Shown piece by piece: positions 12,978 to 25,129 of a DNA stretch of 64,000 nucleotides. The stretch spans positions 6,203,128 to 6,267,127 of the forward strand of contig JACTAT010000006.1 in assembly GCA_014526335.1 (NCBI GenBank). The letters run 5' to 3'. The notes beneath the pieces are model-generated. The model ran no database searches. It saw only the letters and a list, made by a program, of their open reading frames with translations, and was not told the DNA's origin. How positions within the stretch are numbered: position 1 is the stretch's first letter; each line of letters starts with the position of its first letter. The stretch is from Chrysaora quinquecirrha. Lineage: Eukaryota; Cnidaria; Scyphozoa; Semaeostomeae; Pelagiidae. The position numbers and the translations under genes are program-made.

Positions 12978-13218
12978 TATGATAATATGAAAACAATATA
13001 AATCGCAGAAATAAAATGAGAACAGGAAAATTAATAATAATAAAAATGATAATAATGATTATAATTATAAGAATAATGAGAATGATAACGACAATAGTGA
13101 TAATTTATAATCATAATATATAATATCTGTATAGTTAATAATATAAAGTATAGTTAGTGAGAATAGTGCCGGAATTGAGGTTTACGGTCAGTTGTCCTAT
13201 TAAGTCCGTGTGGGGCGA
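12978..13218 (-). mobile_element. Penelope-like element copy A, 3' end
   Basis: This stretch matches 27150-27392 closely (ATAATATGAAAA, GCAGAAATAAAATGAGAACAGG, AATAGTGCCGGAAT, GTGTGGGGCGA). In copy B the same sequence runs directly into the GIY-YIG endonuclease end, which shows that it is the untranslated 3' part of the element. Copy A resumes at 17801 after an insertion. Confidence 0.65.
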
Positions 13219-13960
13219 ATTTGTGATTTCGGTGTGGTTTAAAAGAGTTTTAACATGTAGGTCTACGCTTCAACTATTTTGGCTAAAAAAATGTTTTTGC
13301 AGTTTTCAAATCTCTCCCCCCCCCCCCCTATGGCTCCATAATAGAGTGTCGGAACCAACATGTTGATCTAAAGAATTTGGGTTAAAAACAAAATGCCGAA
13401 TAAAAACAAAAAGAAAAGGCGAAAAAATTCAGAACGCCCCTGCTTATTTATTTAAAAAAGGTACGCATAAAGCTTATACCGGGCAATTATTCACTCCTTG
13501 AAAATGTCGTACAGCTTTACTGGAAGTCCTATTGTTTTCTTGGAAATCCCTTGAAATTCCTTTTGTTTTAATGAAAATCTCGCACGCCTTTTTGCAGAGG
13601 GAAATGTTTATTTTCACCAATTAGAGAGCCCAATAACCCCATTTTTGTACTTTCTTTCTCTACAATCATGTTAGGATTCTGGATTTGTTAATACCAACCA
13701 ATCATACTGCTTGTCCATACCTGTCTCATGCTCTTAACATTTGATGTTCGACACACAGAGCCCTAATAAATCACCAAATTCTAATTTATTGCAGGACAAA
13801 AAGACTGTTCACAAAATAAGATTCTTACTGGAAACAATATCAAACGGTACCTTTTATTTTGACAGGTTTGTATGGACAACTTTTATAAATCTGGGTGCAA
13901 AGATCGTTGCACATTGGGGAGTGACAAAATCTTGATTAACCGTCATAATTTTTTTCACAG

Positions 13961-15045
13961 ATCTCAAGAGAAGATATGCTGCTTGCAACAAATTTCTAGA
14001 CTTGGAGCTGGAATCAAGAGTTGTGGCTGCCACATTGACCATTTTGAATATTGAAACATTAGATGAAGAGCCTGAAGAATCTGTACTTCCTAGTTCTTTG
14101 AAGGATGCTAGCAAGCCTGAGAAACGAATGTTTCTAGACAAATTAGCTAGGGAAGTTTTTAGTCGTTTTGTATTGAAGACAGAAGCTGTAGTTCAAATAA
14201 CGCAAGCAAAAATCGAAGCAGAGGAAGAAATAGCACAGCTAATTAAAACTCCAGATGGAAAGTTTAAGTGTCAAGAGCCTTCCTGTATGAGAACCTTTCG
14301 ATTTAATGGAAAAAGGAAAAAAGATCATCAACAGACTGCACATGGTATACATAAACCAAGTGCAAATACAACCTTTGATGACAGTGACGATATGTACAAC
14401 TATCAATGTTCATTGCTGGAGTATCTAATGCTTGTGAGAAATTTCAAGGATGCAGTTTCAGAAGGAGATGGAGCCCGAATCTTGATGTGTTGGAAGTTTT
14501 TCTTGCCATACCTAAAGGCAGATGGTTCTTCAAGTCGCAAGTATTGTTTGGAAGGGCTCTATATTCTGTGCCAGGTCTATTGTTTGTTGTCTCCAAGGGA
14601 ATCTTATCACCTTGTTTGGAATCGCAGCGTTAAAAGAAAGACAGGACTAGGTGGCAACATTCCAATTCATTTAGCAATAGAGCATTACATACGTATTGTG
14701 AATTTGCTAAAGAGAAAGCTAGGCCCTAATCAGAATAACGGAAACACCCTTCAGTGATACATGAAAGCAATTGGTTGTAGCAAGGTTATGCTTGAGGAGT
14801 TTGATGAGATGACAGGAATAATAAGAAGGTCTGGAAAACATGTTGCAAAATCATCTGAAAAAGATAAGGCTAAAATTGTTGAAGAACTGATGAATGCCAA
14901 AGCCCTAACTCCCTACAAGAACAGAAAGTACAATGTGTTCAAAGATTTTAAACCAAGCTTGCTGACAAACTTTGATTTCCATGGTTTTTACAACTGGATA
15001 GATATCCACAAGCAAGAAATAAAGAATAAAAGAAAGGCCCGTTGA
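13961..15045 (+). pseudogene. DUF6589-type transposase, C-terminal portion, one in-frame stop
   Basis: An exon opens at the acceptor TTTTTTTCACAG|AT (13961) and reads in one frame to 15045, interrupted only by a TGA at 14755-14757. Recognisable segments: a C2H2-like finger (CQEPSCMRTFRFNG...KDHQQTAHGIH), EGDGARILMCWKFFLPYLKA, YCLEGLYILCQVYCLLSPRE and HLVWNRSVKRKTGLGGNIP. The last is the hallmark stretch of DUF6589 proteins from cnidarians and fungi. The remainder after the stop (FDEMTGIIRRSGKHV...KSSEKDKAKIVEELM) still aligns to the family's C-terminus. The tail, ending DIHKQEIKNKRKAR, is basic. The N-terminal half should lie upstream, but I could not assemble exons there. The single stop makes it a recent pseudogene; read-through cannot be excluded. 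Confidence 0.72.
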
Positions 15046-15141
15046 AGATGCAGAATTTTATAATTACAGAAAACACGTTCTGTGATGTGTAGCAATGTAG
15101 TAAAAATTTGAAACCAAATGCATTTAAAATAGATCAACCTT

Positions 15142-17675
15142 TTAGTCACTAAAAATTTTGCTAGATGATAGTTCCTTTTCCAATTGCTCCATGCTGAGTT
15201 CATAAATATCATGGAAGGTATCATGAGAAAATTCTTCAGAAGAACAAAAAGATTGTAACGTAGAATTATCCCACATTCCAAGATCTTCGACTTCAGAGTC
15301 ATCTCTGATATTTTCCCATTCCTCTGGAAGACTATCCATTGATTGATCAAAATCAGGTAAAACTGTAATACCTACATCATTGTTGATGTCCCCAAAGATG
15401 GTACTCAAAATAGATAATATGCTCACAGCATAAACCTTGCGCCATATTTCAACATGATCATAGATATCATCAAGTGTAAATATGTATTCAATGTTAGTTA
15501 AAACTTTATTAATGTGGAGTGTGTTGAACTCACTGTATGTGTTAGGTAGATGAATTGTTGTCTTTTGGTTAAGGTTTTTTCTATATTCTTCAAGCAGCAT
15601 ATGAACTCTGTTTTTCTGTTCAATAGACACATGTCTTGTTTTCCTCACAGTTGTTGTAGTGGTTTTCTCTGATTTAAGTTTCAAGGTTGTCCAGTCAGTA
15701 CAATGGAGAGCAAGTGCATAACTTTGAACAGTTATCACAGCACTTACAACCTTGAAATTTCTGTACTTCATAATGCTCAAAATTCTTCATAAGGCAGTTT
15801 CTCCTGCAGTTTGATTCTTTAATATAATCAAATCAAATCAAATCAAATCAAATATTATCATTCAGCAACAAATTTCTACTTACAATTTTACTGTAGTATA
15901 GGGATATTACTAGTATAAGAATTTTATAAATGCATATTAATCTACAAACAGATACTACATTGTTGCCTAGGACGCTGGGAATAACCAAGTTGGTTTTCGA
16001 GCCCAGAGCCCTATGTAAATAATGTTCATGTAATATTCCTAGGTAATAATTAATAATTGTTGTAAAAACTATACTAGTAAGATTTGAAATTTTTTTTTAA
16101 GCTTTAAGGAAACTAAAATTAATCAAAGATCTAATAGACAAAACAAAGAAAAGAACAGAATAGAGAAAAAAAAAAGAACTTAAAGGACACGGTAATTGAG
16201 TAAGTGATGTAAAGTAGGAGTTGGGTTGGAGGTTGTATCATGGTCTTGATAAATAAAGAGAGCTCAATTATTACCCAATAATATAAGATATCATTGGGTA
16301 ATTAGCTCCTCTTAGTAGCATTGCATTATATAGAATCCTGCTGATGCTGGCATTACCATCACATCCAATCCGTCCACTTTCTTGAACATATGATTCTAAA
16401 GACTTTGAATAGACTCATACACATTGCTGCAGTTTATGCCCATGCCAAAAGCAATTGTACATATTACAACTCTGACACAGCTGGTAGGGTGAGATAGCTG
16501 TTCAACAATGTGCTTTTTACACTCTCAGGTGTTCCACCATGAAACATGTCCACAAGCCTCTGCCTTGGATTTGGATTGGAATTCTGGTATAATCCTTCTT
16601 TCAGTTTTGAGCAAAATGAATCATAAATTGTGGCACACTGTTTTCGGGTTTGTGTGTATATTAGTCTCTGTGCACACAATTCCTTCTTTTCTTTTAATTC
16701 ATTAACAATTGACTGGAATATGTCGAAATTTCTCTTGTCATTTTCTATGTACTGAGCAAAATATTCTATATTTTTTCTATCAGAGTTTTTTCAATAAAAA
16801 TGTTTGTGATTGGTCAATGCCAAGCATCCCAAGTACTTTTTGCTTAGTTTGATTTGTGGCTGTTGCTGTAAACAAAGCAAACCTTGTTTCTGCACTCAGT
16901 AGACACCTGAATTCATGAAGCTCACCATACCATTCCCGGAAGGGTTTCCTGCCATCCACATCAAATCCCCTGTAAAAATGAATGAAACGCCAAATGAATG
17001 GTCAATCCTTCAGTTGCTGAAGAGGGGTAAGTGATGGAAAAGAGTAGAAACGTATAGGTAGTGATCGTGATGAAAAAGAGGGGTAAAATGAAAGCCTACA
17101 TTTACCACTGTGCAATAATGTGTGCTTCATCATAAACAACTCCAATACAATGATCTCGAAATTCTTCAGAACTCGAAATTTTTCTCCACGAAGTTTCGCC
17201 CAGCATACACTCTGGTGTAGCATAAGTGAATAATGGCCCTCTCTGACATTGCAAAAATTATCAGTCTCATCTTGGTGTTCATTTTCATTGTTGCCAGGAT
17301 TTGAAGTGTTGTCACCATGCAGAGCAATACATGATATGCAAGCTTCCTTCAGACGAAGCATTGATCTTCAATCAACGATTTTAACGGTGAAATCACTATT
17401 AAAGTTGAAAACCCAATAGTCTGTTCATGAACGATGTCAAAAACCCACGGAAGAGACTGAAACACAAGTGATTTTCCATAACCCGTTGGTGCATTGAAAA
17501 ATATATTTTTGCCGTTACAAAACGCTTTTATCAATTCTGTTTGACCTTGGTACAAAGAATCAATATTGAATGCAAATTTTATAAAATCGAAGGCCTCTTG
17601 AAATCGCGAATCAAGCGTCTCAGCTGTAGAAGTGGCAGCCATTCTTTGTTTCGTATTTTGATCTTCAGCATTCAA
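15142..17675 (-). pseudogene. RecQ-like SF2 helicase pseudogene
   Basis: Minus-strand pieces follow the order of a RecQ helicase. 17675-17349 has APTGYGKSLVFQ (Walker A) and VISPLKSLIEDQ (motif Ia). Near 17110-17220, in another frame, is YATPECMLGE and then VVYDEAHIIAQW (DEAH box). 16790-16980 has LFTATAT (motif III). 16640-16690 has RLIYTQTRKQC (motif IV). 16450-16480 has VVICTIAFGMGINC (motif V) and 16380-16400 QESGRIGCDG (motif VI). Close to 15700-15820 a cysteine cluster (CKCCDNCSKLCTC) resembles the RecQ zinc region. The C-terminal frame 15142-15780 ends in acidic sequence. At least four frameshifts separate these pieces (for example near 17355 and 17240), so it is dead. In the DUF6589/helicase pair it would have unwound DNA during transposition. 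Confidence 0.78.
15826..15853. repeat. (AATCA)n microsatellite
   Basis: Five to six perfect AATCA units, lying at the start of the helicase cysteine-cluster region. Confidence 0.9.
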
Positions 17676-17800
17676 CCGTAATCTTGCGCATCAATCATAA
17701 TACACTTATTAATGTCGCATAAATTATCTAACATTCTGTGGAAGCCGTCGGAAGATGCACAGTTCACACACTAATCGGTGGGTGGACTGGAACACAGGCT

Positions 17801-19045
17801 AATGAAATATTGTTCTTTGGCTCTTCTAACACACTCGTTTGCTATATAATTGTAGTATTGGTAGAATTTGTAGGTCTGTAATGGTATTCCCGGGCTTGCA
17901 GAAGTGATCTGCAAGACCGAACTTGTCATTTACTCTGTTTATTATGTGCTTCCGGTGTTCGTTAATTCTACCTCATAGTCGTTTTCCTGCCTGTAGAATA
18001 TACTGACAGTTGCTATCTCTGTTGCGTAGGCAATCATTATATAACGCAAATAACGTTTGTGGAGTTACCGTCCAGTCGCTATTGTATGTTAAATGTCTTG
18101 CCGGTGTTAGAAAATGTAACAGTGTCAAATATGTGTGTGCATGTATTGCAGTTTCGTTTAAATATGCATTTATGTGTGCCGTGAAGATCAGTGGTGACGT
18201 CATTTTCCATTTTTGCACGTACCGACTCTTAGGCTTTTAGGTCTACGGTAACTAAGAGCTGGTAGTTCTGGAAAAGATTCCTTGCAACTTTCAGAGATTT
18301 GTACAATGTTGTGGTGTCATTTAGGTATTTGTCCCAATTGAGGCAATTTGAATGTTAAATTACCATTGTGTCCTGTCTTATCTGTTTGGTAGATAGGCTC
18401 TCTTGCCTTGTTACTGAGGAAGCTGACCATATTTCTTTACCTAAATGTTTGCGTCAGTAACTTCTGTTTGTAAGTTATGTCAGCAGTTCTGTAGCTCGTT
18501 TGTTAAAAGTGTTGTTGTCCGCACATGCATCGTCAATGTAGAACAAGACTGTCAGGTATTTAGTTCGTATGTATCGGGTGAGCAGAAGAACGGAGAAGAT
18601 ATTGATGGGTATCAGTGGGTTTGATGAAGAGGTCTGTGGAGGTGCTGTGGTCTGAATTAAGCTTGCCAGTAACTGCAAAAATATCTTTCAAGGAAATGTT
18701 TTGAGGTGGTGGAAATGTCGCTGGTAAATTTGATTGTCAGGTGTATGTGGTTGAGGCTCTTGATAAAGTCCGCATGTTTGTCTTCACTTCTGTGTCCACA
18801 ATAAAAAAATATCATCAATGTAACGTCACAAGATTAGTGGTTTGTATGGAGCGCATTTTAGGGCTTTAGATTAAATGACCCACCTAAAAGATTAGCATAT
18901 GGAGGTGTCATTCTAGGGCCCCTTGCTGTGCCATGTTTTCGTTAGAAAAATTGTCCCCCAAAATCAAAATTGTTGTTTAAGGATAATGTCTAAGAGGTCG
19001 CATATACTGTTTCTGTCTGTGGGTTTTATTAAATCAATAAACAAG
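17801..19045 (-). pseudogene. Penelope-like retroelement copy A: RT and GIY-YIG remains
   Basis: Read on the minus strand from 19045, frameshifted pieces match a Penelope-like element. They are a stretch near 18920 equivalent to the RT motif GT(A)MGTRMAPPYANL, RYIDDIF near 18815 (catalytic box), HADFIKSLNHIHLTIKFT, and a FLD-type segment followed by STDLFIKPTDTHQYLLRSSAHP at ~18600. Then comes a linker with LKVARNLFQNYQLL at ~18270. The end at 17840-18060 reads as a GIY-YIG nuclease: LFALYNDCLRNRDSNCQYIL, a basic EHRKHI-like helix, and LADHFCKPGNTITDLQI. Such elements prime reverse transcription at nicks made by their GIY-YIG domain. Multiple stops and frameshifts make this copy inactive. The sequence recurs as copy B at 27400-30400. 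Confidence 0.72.
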
Positions 19046-19394
19046 AGGATCTGTGATCAAAGATTCCAGACGAACTTCACGCTGCATACTCTAGCATCGG
19101 AAGCACATCAGCTTTATTGGCATGAGATTGGGAACATTGTTGCAACACAACATATACAATATGCGAGCCGAAACTAAGGAAAAGCAATATTATACATTCA
19201 TTGTAAATCCGAACCATCCGTTTCTTGGCACAAAGTCCCAATGAAAATAACCTTGGCCAAACTATAGGAATAAAAGACAAGACAAAACAAGAAGTTTAAA
19301 CAAGAATGAAAGTAGGTAAAATACAAGAAGAAGAACATCTGTCCTGACAACAAACTTTCAATATTTTATGGATAAAAGGCCATAAACCAATGAT

Positions 19395-20965
19395 GACGAT
19401 GATGCACAAGCAAAAACAGTCAGGAAATTGGTTGGAAAATTCGTTTTATGCCCTTGTATACAACACACATACAACACATTTCTTTAGAAATTTAACTTAC
19501 CTGGAAACCATGCTTCTCGTTCTAAAAGAAGGAAAATAAACAGGATTATATTGTTGCTTATGATATTTGACCTATGCAGAAAGATTAAGAAAAAAGTTGA
19601 TGGAAGATCACTGTCTTAAATCTTGCAAGCTGGCTCTTTATCGCAATATCTATATACAAGGTTCAAGTCTTCACATCATCTTTAATGATGGTTAAAATTC
19701 AATTTAAGCAACGTTAATGGCGAAAGAAACTGTTATAGTCATGATAAGAAAGTAGGTCGGTGTTAAGTTTGAGTGGATAGAAGGTTTTAAAATGTTCTGT
19801 TACTTCCATAATGCCTTCCAGGTCAATGGACGTCAAAGGATGAGTAAAGCTATATTACTTGTATAACCTTTAACGTGTCGCTCGCCTTAAGCATCTTTGA
19901 GGCTTCCTGTGTAGAAGTCTATCTATCTAGAAATCCCTATGGAATCTGGCTGATCTCCAGGATATCCCTGCATGTAATTAGCGGTGTTTTCTCGAAGAGA
20001 GTTTCATTCGAATTCAACGACTGAAAGTTGTCTTGGTTCATGCAGTTACCCCTCCATCCCTATCACTCTATTTATTGTTTGTTGAGTTAATGAGTTTTTG
20101 ATTTTGCAGTCGGCCATTCCGGTTGTCGTTGCAAGGTGTACCGGCCGAAATCTGCTGCTAATGCAACAAAGACTCGTATGCTGACCGGCAAGTTTCTTAA
20201 GAATAAAAATTTTTCTTCAATTGAAAATTGATAATCTAATATTTTTGAGAGACAACCCTTCGATAAAAATACATAGCTGGATCGGTGACGATTCAAAACG
20301 GGTTCATGATGGAAGCAAAGAAACAGTCTGACCAGGAAGCAACAGCAGCAGAGTGTAGCGAGACCAAGGTCAAATGGTCCCAAGGAAACATTTACTCGCC
20401 TGAAAAAAACTTTTTCAAGCACATTTTTCAGTGTTAACATTATTAATTGCAAGACGATTAAACCTATCAATTTCTGAAAACAAAAAGAAAAACTGATCAT
20501 CTTTGAACTAGACAGCTTGATTTTGAAACCTAAAGTAGAAAAGTTGTGACTGCTGGGACCTGTGGTCGCAGGAACTTTAATTTTCACAGAGACGATTGTT
20601 ATTTGTTCTATCTACATGGCTATAAATAAAATAATGCCCTTGCAGTCCCATGGGTTTTGCGATTTGACCATGAAAGTGGGGGAAAAACAAAGGATAACTA
20701 AGGAAGACTGTGGCAAACAAACTGGGGGTCAAAAAAGAAGAATAGAAATCCAGATACAATAAAGAGAATAATTCAAAGAAATAAGCAAGAACAAAATTGC
20801 AATAAAGAATTTGCATGTTTAGAGATGGTTTTGTGACTGTACATGTAAGGCTTCATTAACTTTGAGGTGGTAGGATGTGGAGGAACAATTTTAAATAGTA
20901 AAGCAATCAAGAGAGCAGGAAACAAAACATAAAGAAGAGGTTTAAAGATAAAATCTACTTTGTGC
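19395..20965. repeat. Unclassified 1.6-kb repeat, copy 1
   Basis: Nearly the whole stretch is repeated at 31875-33520 in the same orientation with scattered substitutions and small indels. Landmarks shared by both are AAATTCGTTTTATGCCCTTG, GTCAATGGACGTCA, CAGTCTGACCAGGAAGCAAC and AAGATAAAATCTACTTTG. Identity stops abruptly after that last motif in both copies. Both lie at the same relative position, upstream (minus-strand sense) of a Penelope-like RT, so they may be the 5' part of that element. A minus-strand open frame at 20087-20587 has no recognisable domain, and I do not call it. Confidence 0.7.
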
Positions 20966-21169
20966 CAAAAAGATTGGAGAAATTATGAATGAAATGGATT
21001 GTGGATTCATTGATAAAAATCAAACTACAGAAGAAATGCATTCAGCATGCAGACATAAATTTAAAAAGAGCAAACATGAAATATGAAATATTAAATTTTC
21101 TGACTTTATGATGTTTTATGACGTCACATTCTACTTGTAGAATTGCACTTGCCTATTTAGGTTATTCTT

Positions 21170-21690
21170 AGCGCCCTTTAGCTTTGTCCCAAGTTTCATT
21201 TAGCTAGCTTTTACCGTTTTCGAGATACTGTGGGGGGTTTCATCTAGCTAGCTTTTACCATTTTCGAGATACCTCACCCCCCCGTCCCACCCGTACTTAC
21301 CAGTCTAAAAAATCCCAGTGTGAACAGGGCTAAGCAAAACTGGTGTAATAAAAATATGGGAGTGCAAGTAATACTAATAATAAAAATAGGATATATCAAT
21401 ATGAAATATGAGTACCAACAGTACAAATGCAAATATCAATTACTGATATATCGGTCATATTATTGATACGTTCCGTACCCATACTTTTATGTTCTTACGG
21501 AAAGGAAGTACCAACAATACGAACATGAAGTTCAACAGTCATGTCACAATATTTCCCTGCTCCGAAGAATGAATTCATGCAGCAAGTTACCTTACGCAGA
21601 AAATGTATAAAAATAGGTTGCAAAACTTGTTCTATACTTTTTCGTATAAGTATCATTAACTAAAAATAAGTAGGAAAGCAGACTTAAGGT
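21170..21690. repeat. Dispersed repeat family, copy 1
   Basis: Related to 47425-47715 and 62810-63130. Shared landmarks: CTTTTACCGTTTTCGAGATAC, CCCAGTGTGAACAGGG, ACTGATATATCGGTCA and TTATGTTCTTACGGAAAGGA. This copy also carries an internal duplication of the CATTTAGCTAGCTTTTACC stretch at 21196-21280. Non-coding; class unknown. Confidence 0.65.
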
Positions 21691-21955
21691 TGTGGGATGC
21701 CATGGGAGCTAACCTCCCGGACTCTAGCGAAAGTTCAGAAGGCTGCAAGCTAAAAGGCAGCAAGTTAAAAGGCAGCTGAGTGGTATCTTGTCTTTCCAAG
21801 GCTAAACTGGTAGGTTGTGGGATGCCATATTAAAACTCTAGCGAAAGTTCACCGCATCGCGGGTGTCAAGGCTAAAAAACTCACCCGCATCGGTGTCAAA
21901 CAAAACTCACTCGCCGCATCGCGGGTGTCAAATAAAAAGCATCGCGGCGTCAAAA
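21691..21955. repeat. Cluster of short direct repeats
   Basis: GGTTGTGGGATGCCAT occurs twice (about 21690 and 21812), each followed by ACTCTAGCGAAAGTTCA after a spacer. GCATCGCGGGTGTCAA-like units then occur about four times between 21852 and 21955. Confidence 0.6.
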
Positions 21956-21989
21956 AAGCTAGTCTACTTGTAATGGTAAATACATGAGA

Positions 21990-22280
21990 GAATTGATAAA
22001 AGGGTATTGATAACTGTGGACAAAATTGATAATTAATAACTGTGGACAAAAAAAGAACATCATCATCATAGTTATCATCACCGTCAAAATTATCATTATT
22101 GCCAACATTATAATCACCATTAGAATCATCCTCATCCTCATCATCATTATCATTACCATCCTTATCATAATCATCATCAGATCATCATCATCATCATCAT
22201 CATGCCATCAAAATCATAATAATAATAATCACCATCATGATCATCATGATCATCACAATCATCATTATCTTCATGTCATC

Positions 22281-22314
<34 letters not shown>

Positions 22315-23790
22315 GGGTATCTCTGACTGTTTTCCATCCACTTGAATTTCTTATAACAATAAATATCTCACTATATCGGAACGATTTTCATTTTGTGTGT
22401 TTGTGCTCTGAATTTTCAAAGGAACATTCAACTTGAAACCCGAAAAATTTATGGCCTCTTAGTAGTGTTTCATATGCATTGAAACAGTAAAACACAAAGT
22501 TTAGCGTGGCGAATTATGGAAATAATCAAAGCAAGAACTCTTCTTGAAAACGGAAAGAATATGAGTAAAATTCCAAAATGAACTACAGTCTCCTAGTGTC
22601 CTTTGACGTCCTTTGACCCCTGAAAAAGTGAAGAAGTACTTACCAAAAACGCGAAACAACCAGAAATCGCCCAAAACCAGCCAAAAGCACTCAAAACGAA
22701 CCATAACCTGATGAAAATTACTCAAAACCACCTAGAAATGTCTAATTCACCTGGAATCATCTATTAAGTGGCATAAAATCATTGAAAAAATCACCAGAAA
22801 CTCTCAAGTTCTTTGAAATTTCATTCTTAACTCTTAAAATTCTACTTTCGTCTTGGGACTTTTGTTGACATAAAAAGACTTAGTTCTTCACAACAGCACT
22901 GTAGTATTGTATTTGAGCGTGAAGTTGAGAGATAAGACACAATCGCATGCTGCCAATAAATATACCGTTGGGAAAGGTATCCATTGTCTGGAAAGCGTGT
23001 TTTATTTTCATATCTCAAAATATCTTGCAAGAAAGACTGCATCACAACTAAATCGTAGTATTGTAATTGTGAAGGCTCTGCTTCGACCAAAATGTCACAA
23101 TTGGTATTTATGGTCGTGCGATAATCGTGCAAAAAGAAATTCTCACGTCTCACGAATGTGGGATAATCGTACGAAAGTTAAAATTTTATATGGAATCCAG
23201 GCTTTCAAAGCCGCAAGTGATTGAAAAAAACCCCTGAGAGTTGCACGCAAAAGATTTAATCTGAAAGTAAATAACAAAGCACATTGTTCACGTAATTGGC
23301 CCAAAGGGAAAAGATAATTTACTACACAGCGATGATATTTTGCTAGAATCTGAGTATTTTGAGGGTCTTCTGGCCCCTAATAAATGAAAATAACTATTTT
23401 TGGGTAATTTTAGGTGGTGTTTGTAATTCGATCATGGGTCGTTTTGGGTGATTCTGGCTGGTTTTGGATCGTTTTGGGTGGTTCCGCGTTTTAGTAAGCA
23501 CGATAAACTTCCGCAGGACAAAAGAAGCACTGTTCTTGTAGTGAAAAGAACATAATAGATGGCCGCCATCAAAATCAAAACTTTTTTTAGCCGAGAGAAA
23601 ATCGAAATTTTAACCAACTTATAGGTTTCAAAACGCTTAGCAAAATCTTAAAACAGTGTCCGGCCAGAAACGGATCGACTCAAGAAGAAGCGCATTTCTA
23701 GCTGGCCTAGGGAAAAAGCCTTTCCTGTTGAATCGAACAAAGGGCCACAACAATGGGGCAACTCATTTGCATATTAAGAAGATTAGTAAT
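21990..23790. repeat. Large tandem duplication, unit 1
   Basis: Resembles 23860-25020 in the same order: ACTGTGGACAAAAA, an (ATC)n tract, a TCTGACTG/TTTGACTG block, AAAGCAAGAACTCTTCTTGAAAAC, then CCGCAGGACAAAAGAA, ATAGATGGCCGCCAT and TTGAATCGAACAA. Unit 1 is about 600 bp longer. Non-coding, with no RNA-type structure recognised. Confidence 0.6.
22055..22315. repeat. (ATC/ATT)n microsatellite
   Basis: About 260 bp of ATC, ATT and AAT triplets with interruptions. The longest clean ATC runs are near 22180-22200 and 22285-22312. Open frames across it are repeat artefacts. Confidence 0.9.
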
Positions 23791-23859
23791 AGAGATTTAA
23801 CAGCTGCTTATTAGGACCCCTGTTTATTAAATTTTCGAAAAATTCCCCATCCCCCATTT

Positions 23860-23902
23860 ATTTGGCACCTTAGAGTAAACTGTGGACAAAAAGAATGTTA
23901 TC

Positions 23903-23951
<49 letters not shown>

Positions 23952-25020
23952 TCTTCATCATCATTATGACCATACCATAGTGAGCAAGTGGCGAGGGATA
24001 TCTTTGACTGTGCTCTGTCAACTTAAACAAAATGTTTATGACCTGTCTGCACTTAATTGAAATTCTATTACATGCAAAATAGGTACTGCTTGGTAAGTTC
24101 AAAAATCCTCCCACATCCCACAGAAAACTCCAAAACTTCAATTTCAAATTTCCTACATCAACAACAAATAGTCTATATCACTAAATGTCGACTTTTTGTG
24201 TTCAAACTCTGACTTTTAAAAGAACCCAAACACCCTTTAGGCCTTTGAGTTTCATAGGGTACTGTAGGCCTATAGGCCCTTTTTTTTTCATTGCGTTGCG
24301 TGCACAGTGCTTTAAAATTTTTCAACTGTGCGTTATCAGTGGACAAATTTTAGACGAAACAGCAAAACACAATTCTTACCCTGGCGATTTCTGGAGCTAT
24401 GAAAGCAAGAACTCTTCTTGAAAACAGTCAAAATATCGGTAAGATTCCAAAATGAATCAGTTTTGTTTGACCTCTAAGAAATGTTTTTAGAGACAACAAA
24501 GAGTCGGGATGCGTGATAAATGTTGAGAATATTTGTGGAAACAACAGCAAAAATAATGTCCAACTTGCTGCAGAAATTTTATGAGAATTTTACAGCAAGA
24601 CTTTTGAGTAAAAATCGAGTAAATTTTGAATGTTTCCTCTATTTGAAATACTGAGAAATTTTGGCTCCAATTTCAGCTGCAATTTCATGTCAACATTAAC
24701 TAAGCAATTAGGAGAAAAACGTCCGCAGGACAAAAGAATCACTGTGCGTGCAGTGAAGGGAACAAAATAGATGGCCGCCATAAAAATCAAAACTTTTTGA
24801 GGCCGAGATAAATTCGAAATTTTCATCAACTTGCACTTCTCAAAAGATTTAGAAAAATACGGCGTGCACTACCTGGGCAGAAAGGGCTTTGATCAAAAAA
24901 TAAAGAGCATTTCTAGGTGGCCGAGGACTGGAGCCTTTCTTGTTGAATCGAACAATGGATCATAACAATGGGGCAACCTGATTTGCATAACTGCATATTA
25001 GTAATATAGGACTAGCTCTT
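23860..25020. repeat. Large tandem duplication, unit 2
   Basis: Second unit of the duplication described at 21990-23790. It includes an (ATC)n tract at 23900-23955 and ends at the same GGGGCAAC...TTTGCAT...TTAGTAATA landmark as unit 1. Confidence 0.6.
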
Positions 25021-25129
25021 GCCCGTGTAAGACCATCGCCTCATGAGGACCACCGCCTCTGATGAACTCCGCCAATAAGAGCTTCGACCTAAAAGACACT
25101 GTGCATTGAGGTGGCTATATTTTCTGTTA

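Larger units (their letters stand above)
13219..17800. mobile_element. Academ-like (AcademH-type) DNA transposon inside a Penelope element
   Basis: The limits come from comparing Penelope copy A with copy B: the sequence between 13218 and 17801 is absent from copy B. The insert carries a plus-strand DUF6589-type protein and a minus-strand RecQ-like helicase whose 3' ends face each other about 97 bp apart. A DUF6589-type transposase together with an SF2 helicase matches the published AcademH lineage; this is an assignment by domain content. I could not see terminal inverted repeats or a target duplication, so part of the insert may be something else. Both genes are broken. Confidence 0.6.

Noticed and set aside
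20087..20587. 166-codon minus-strand open frame in the 1.6-kb repeat
   Set aside because: The other copy (32958-33287) keeps only part of it and shifts frame, so the frame is not conserved.
22026..22436. Open frame of isoleucine, histidine and asparagine runs
   Set aside because: It is a translation of the (ATC/ATT)n microsatellite on both strands and has no domain.
25020..25090. Hammerhead ribozyme, because of CTGATGA
   Set aside because: The GAAA core element and flanking stems are missing.
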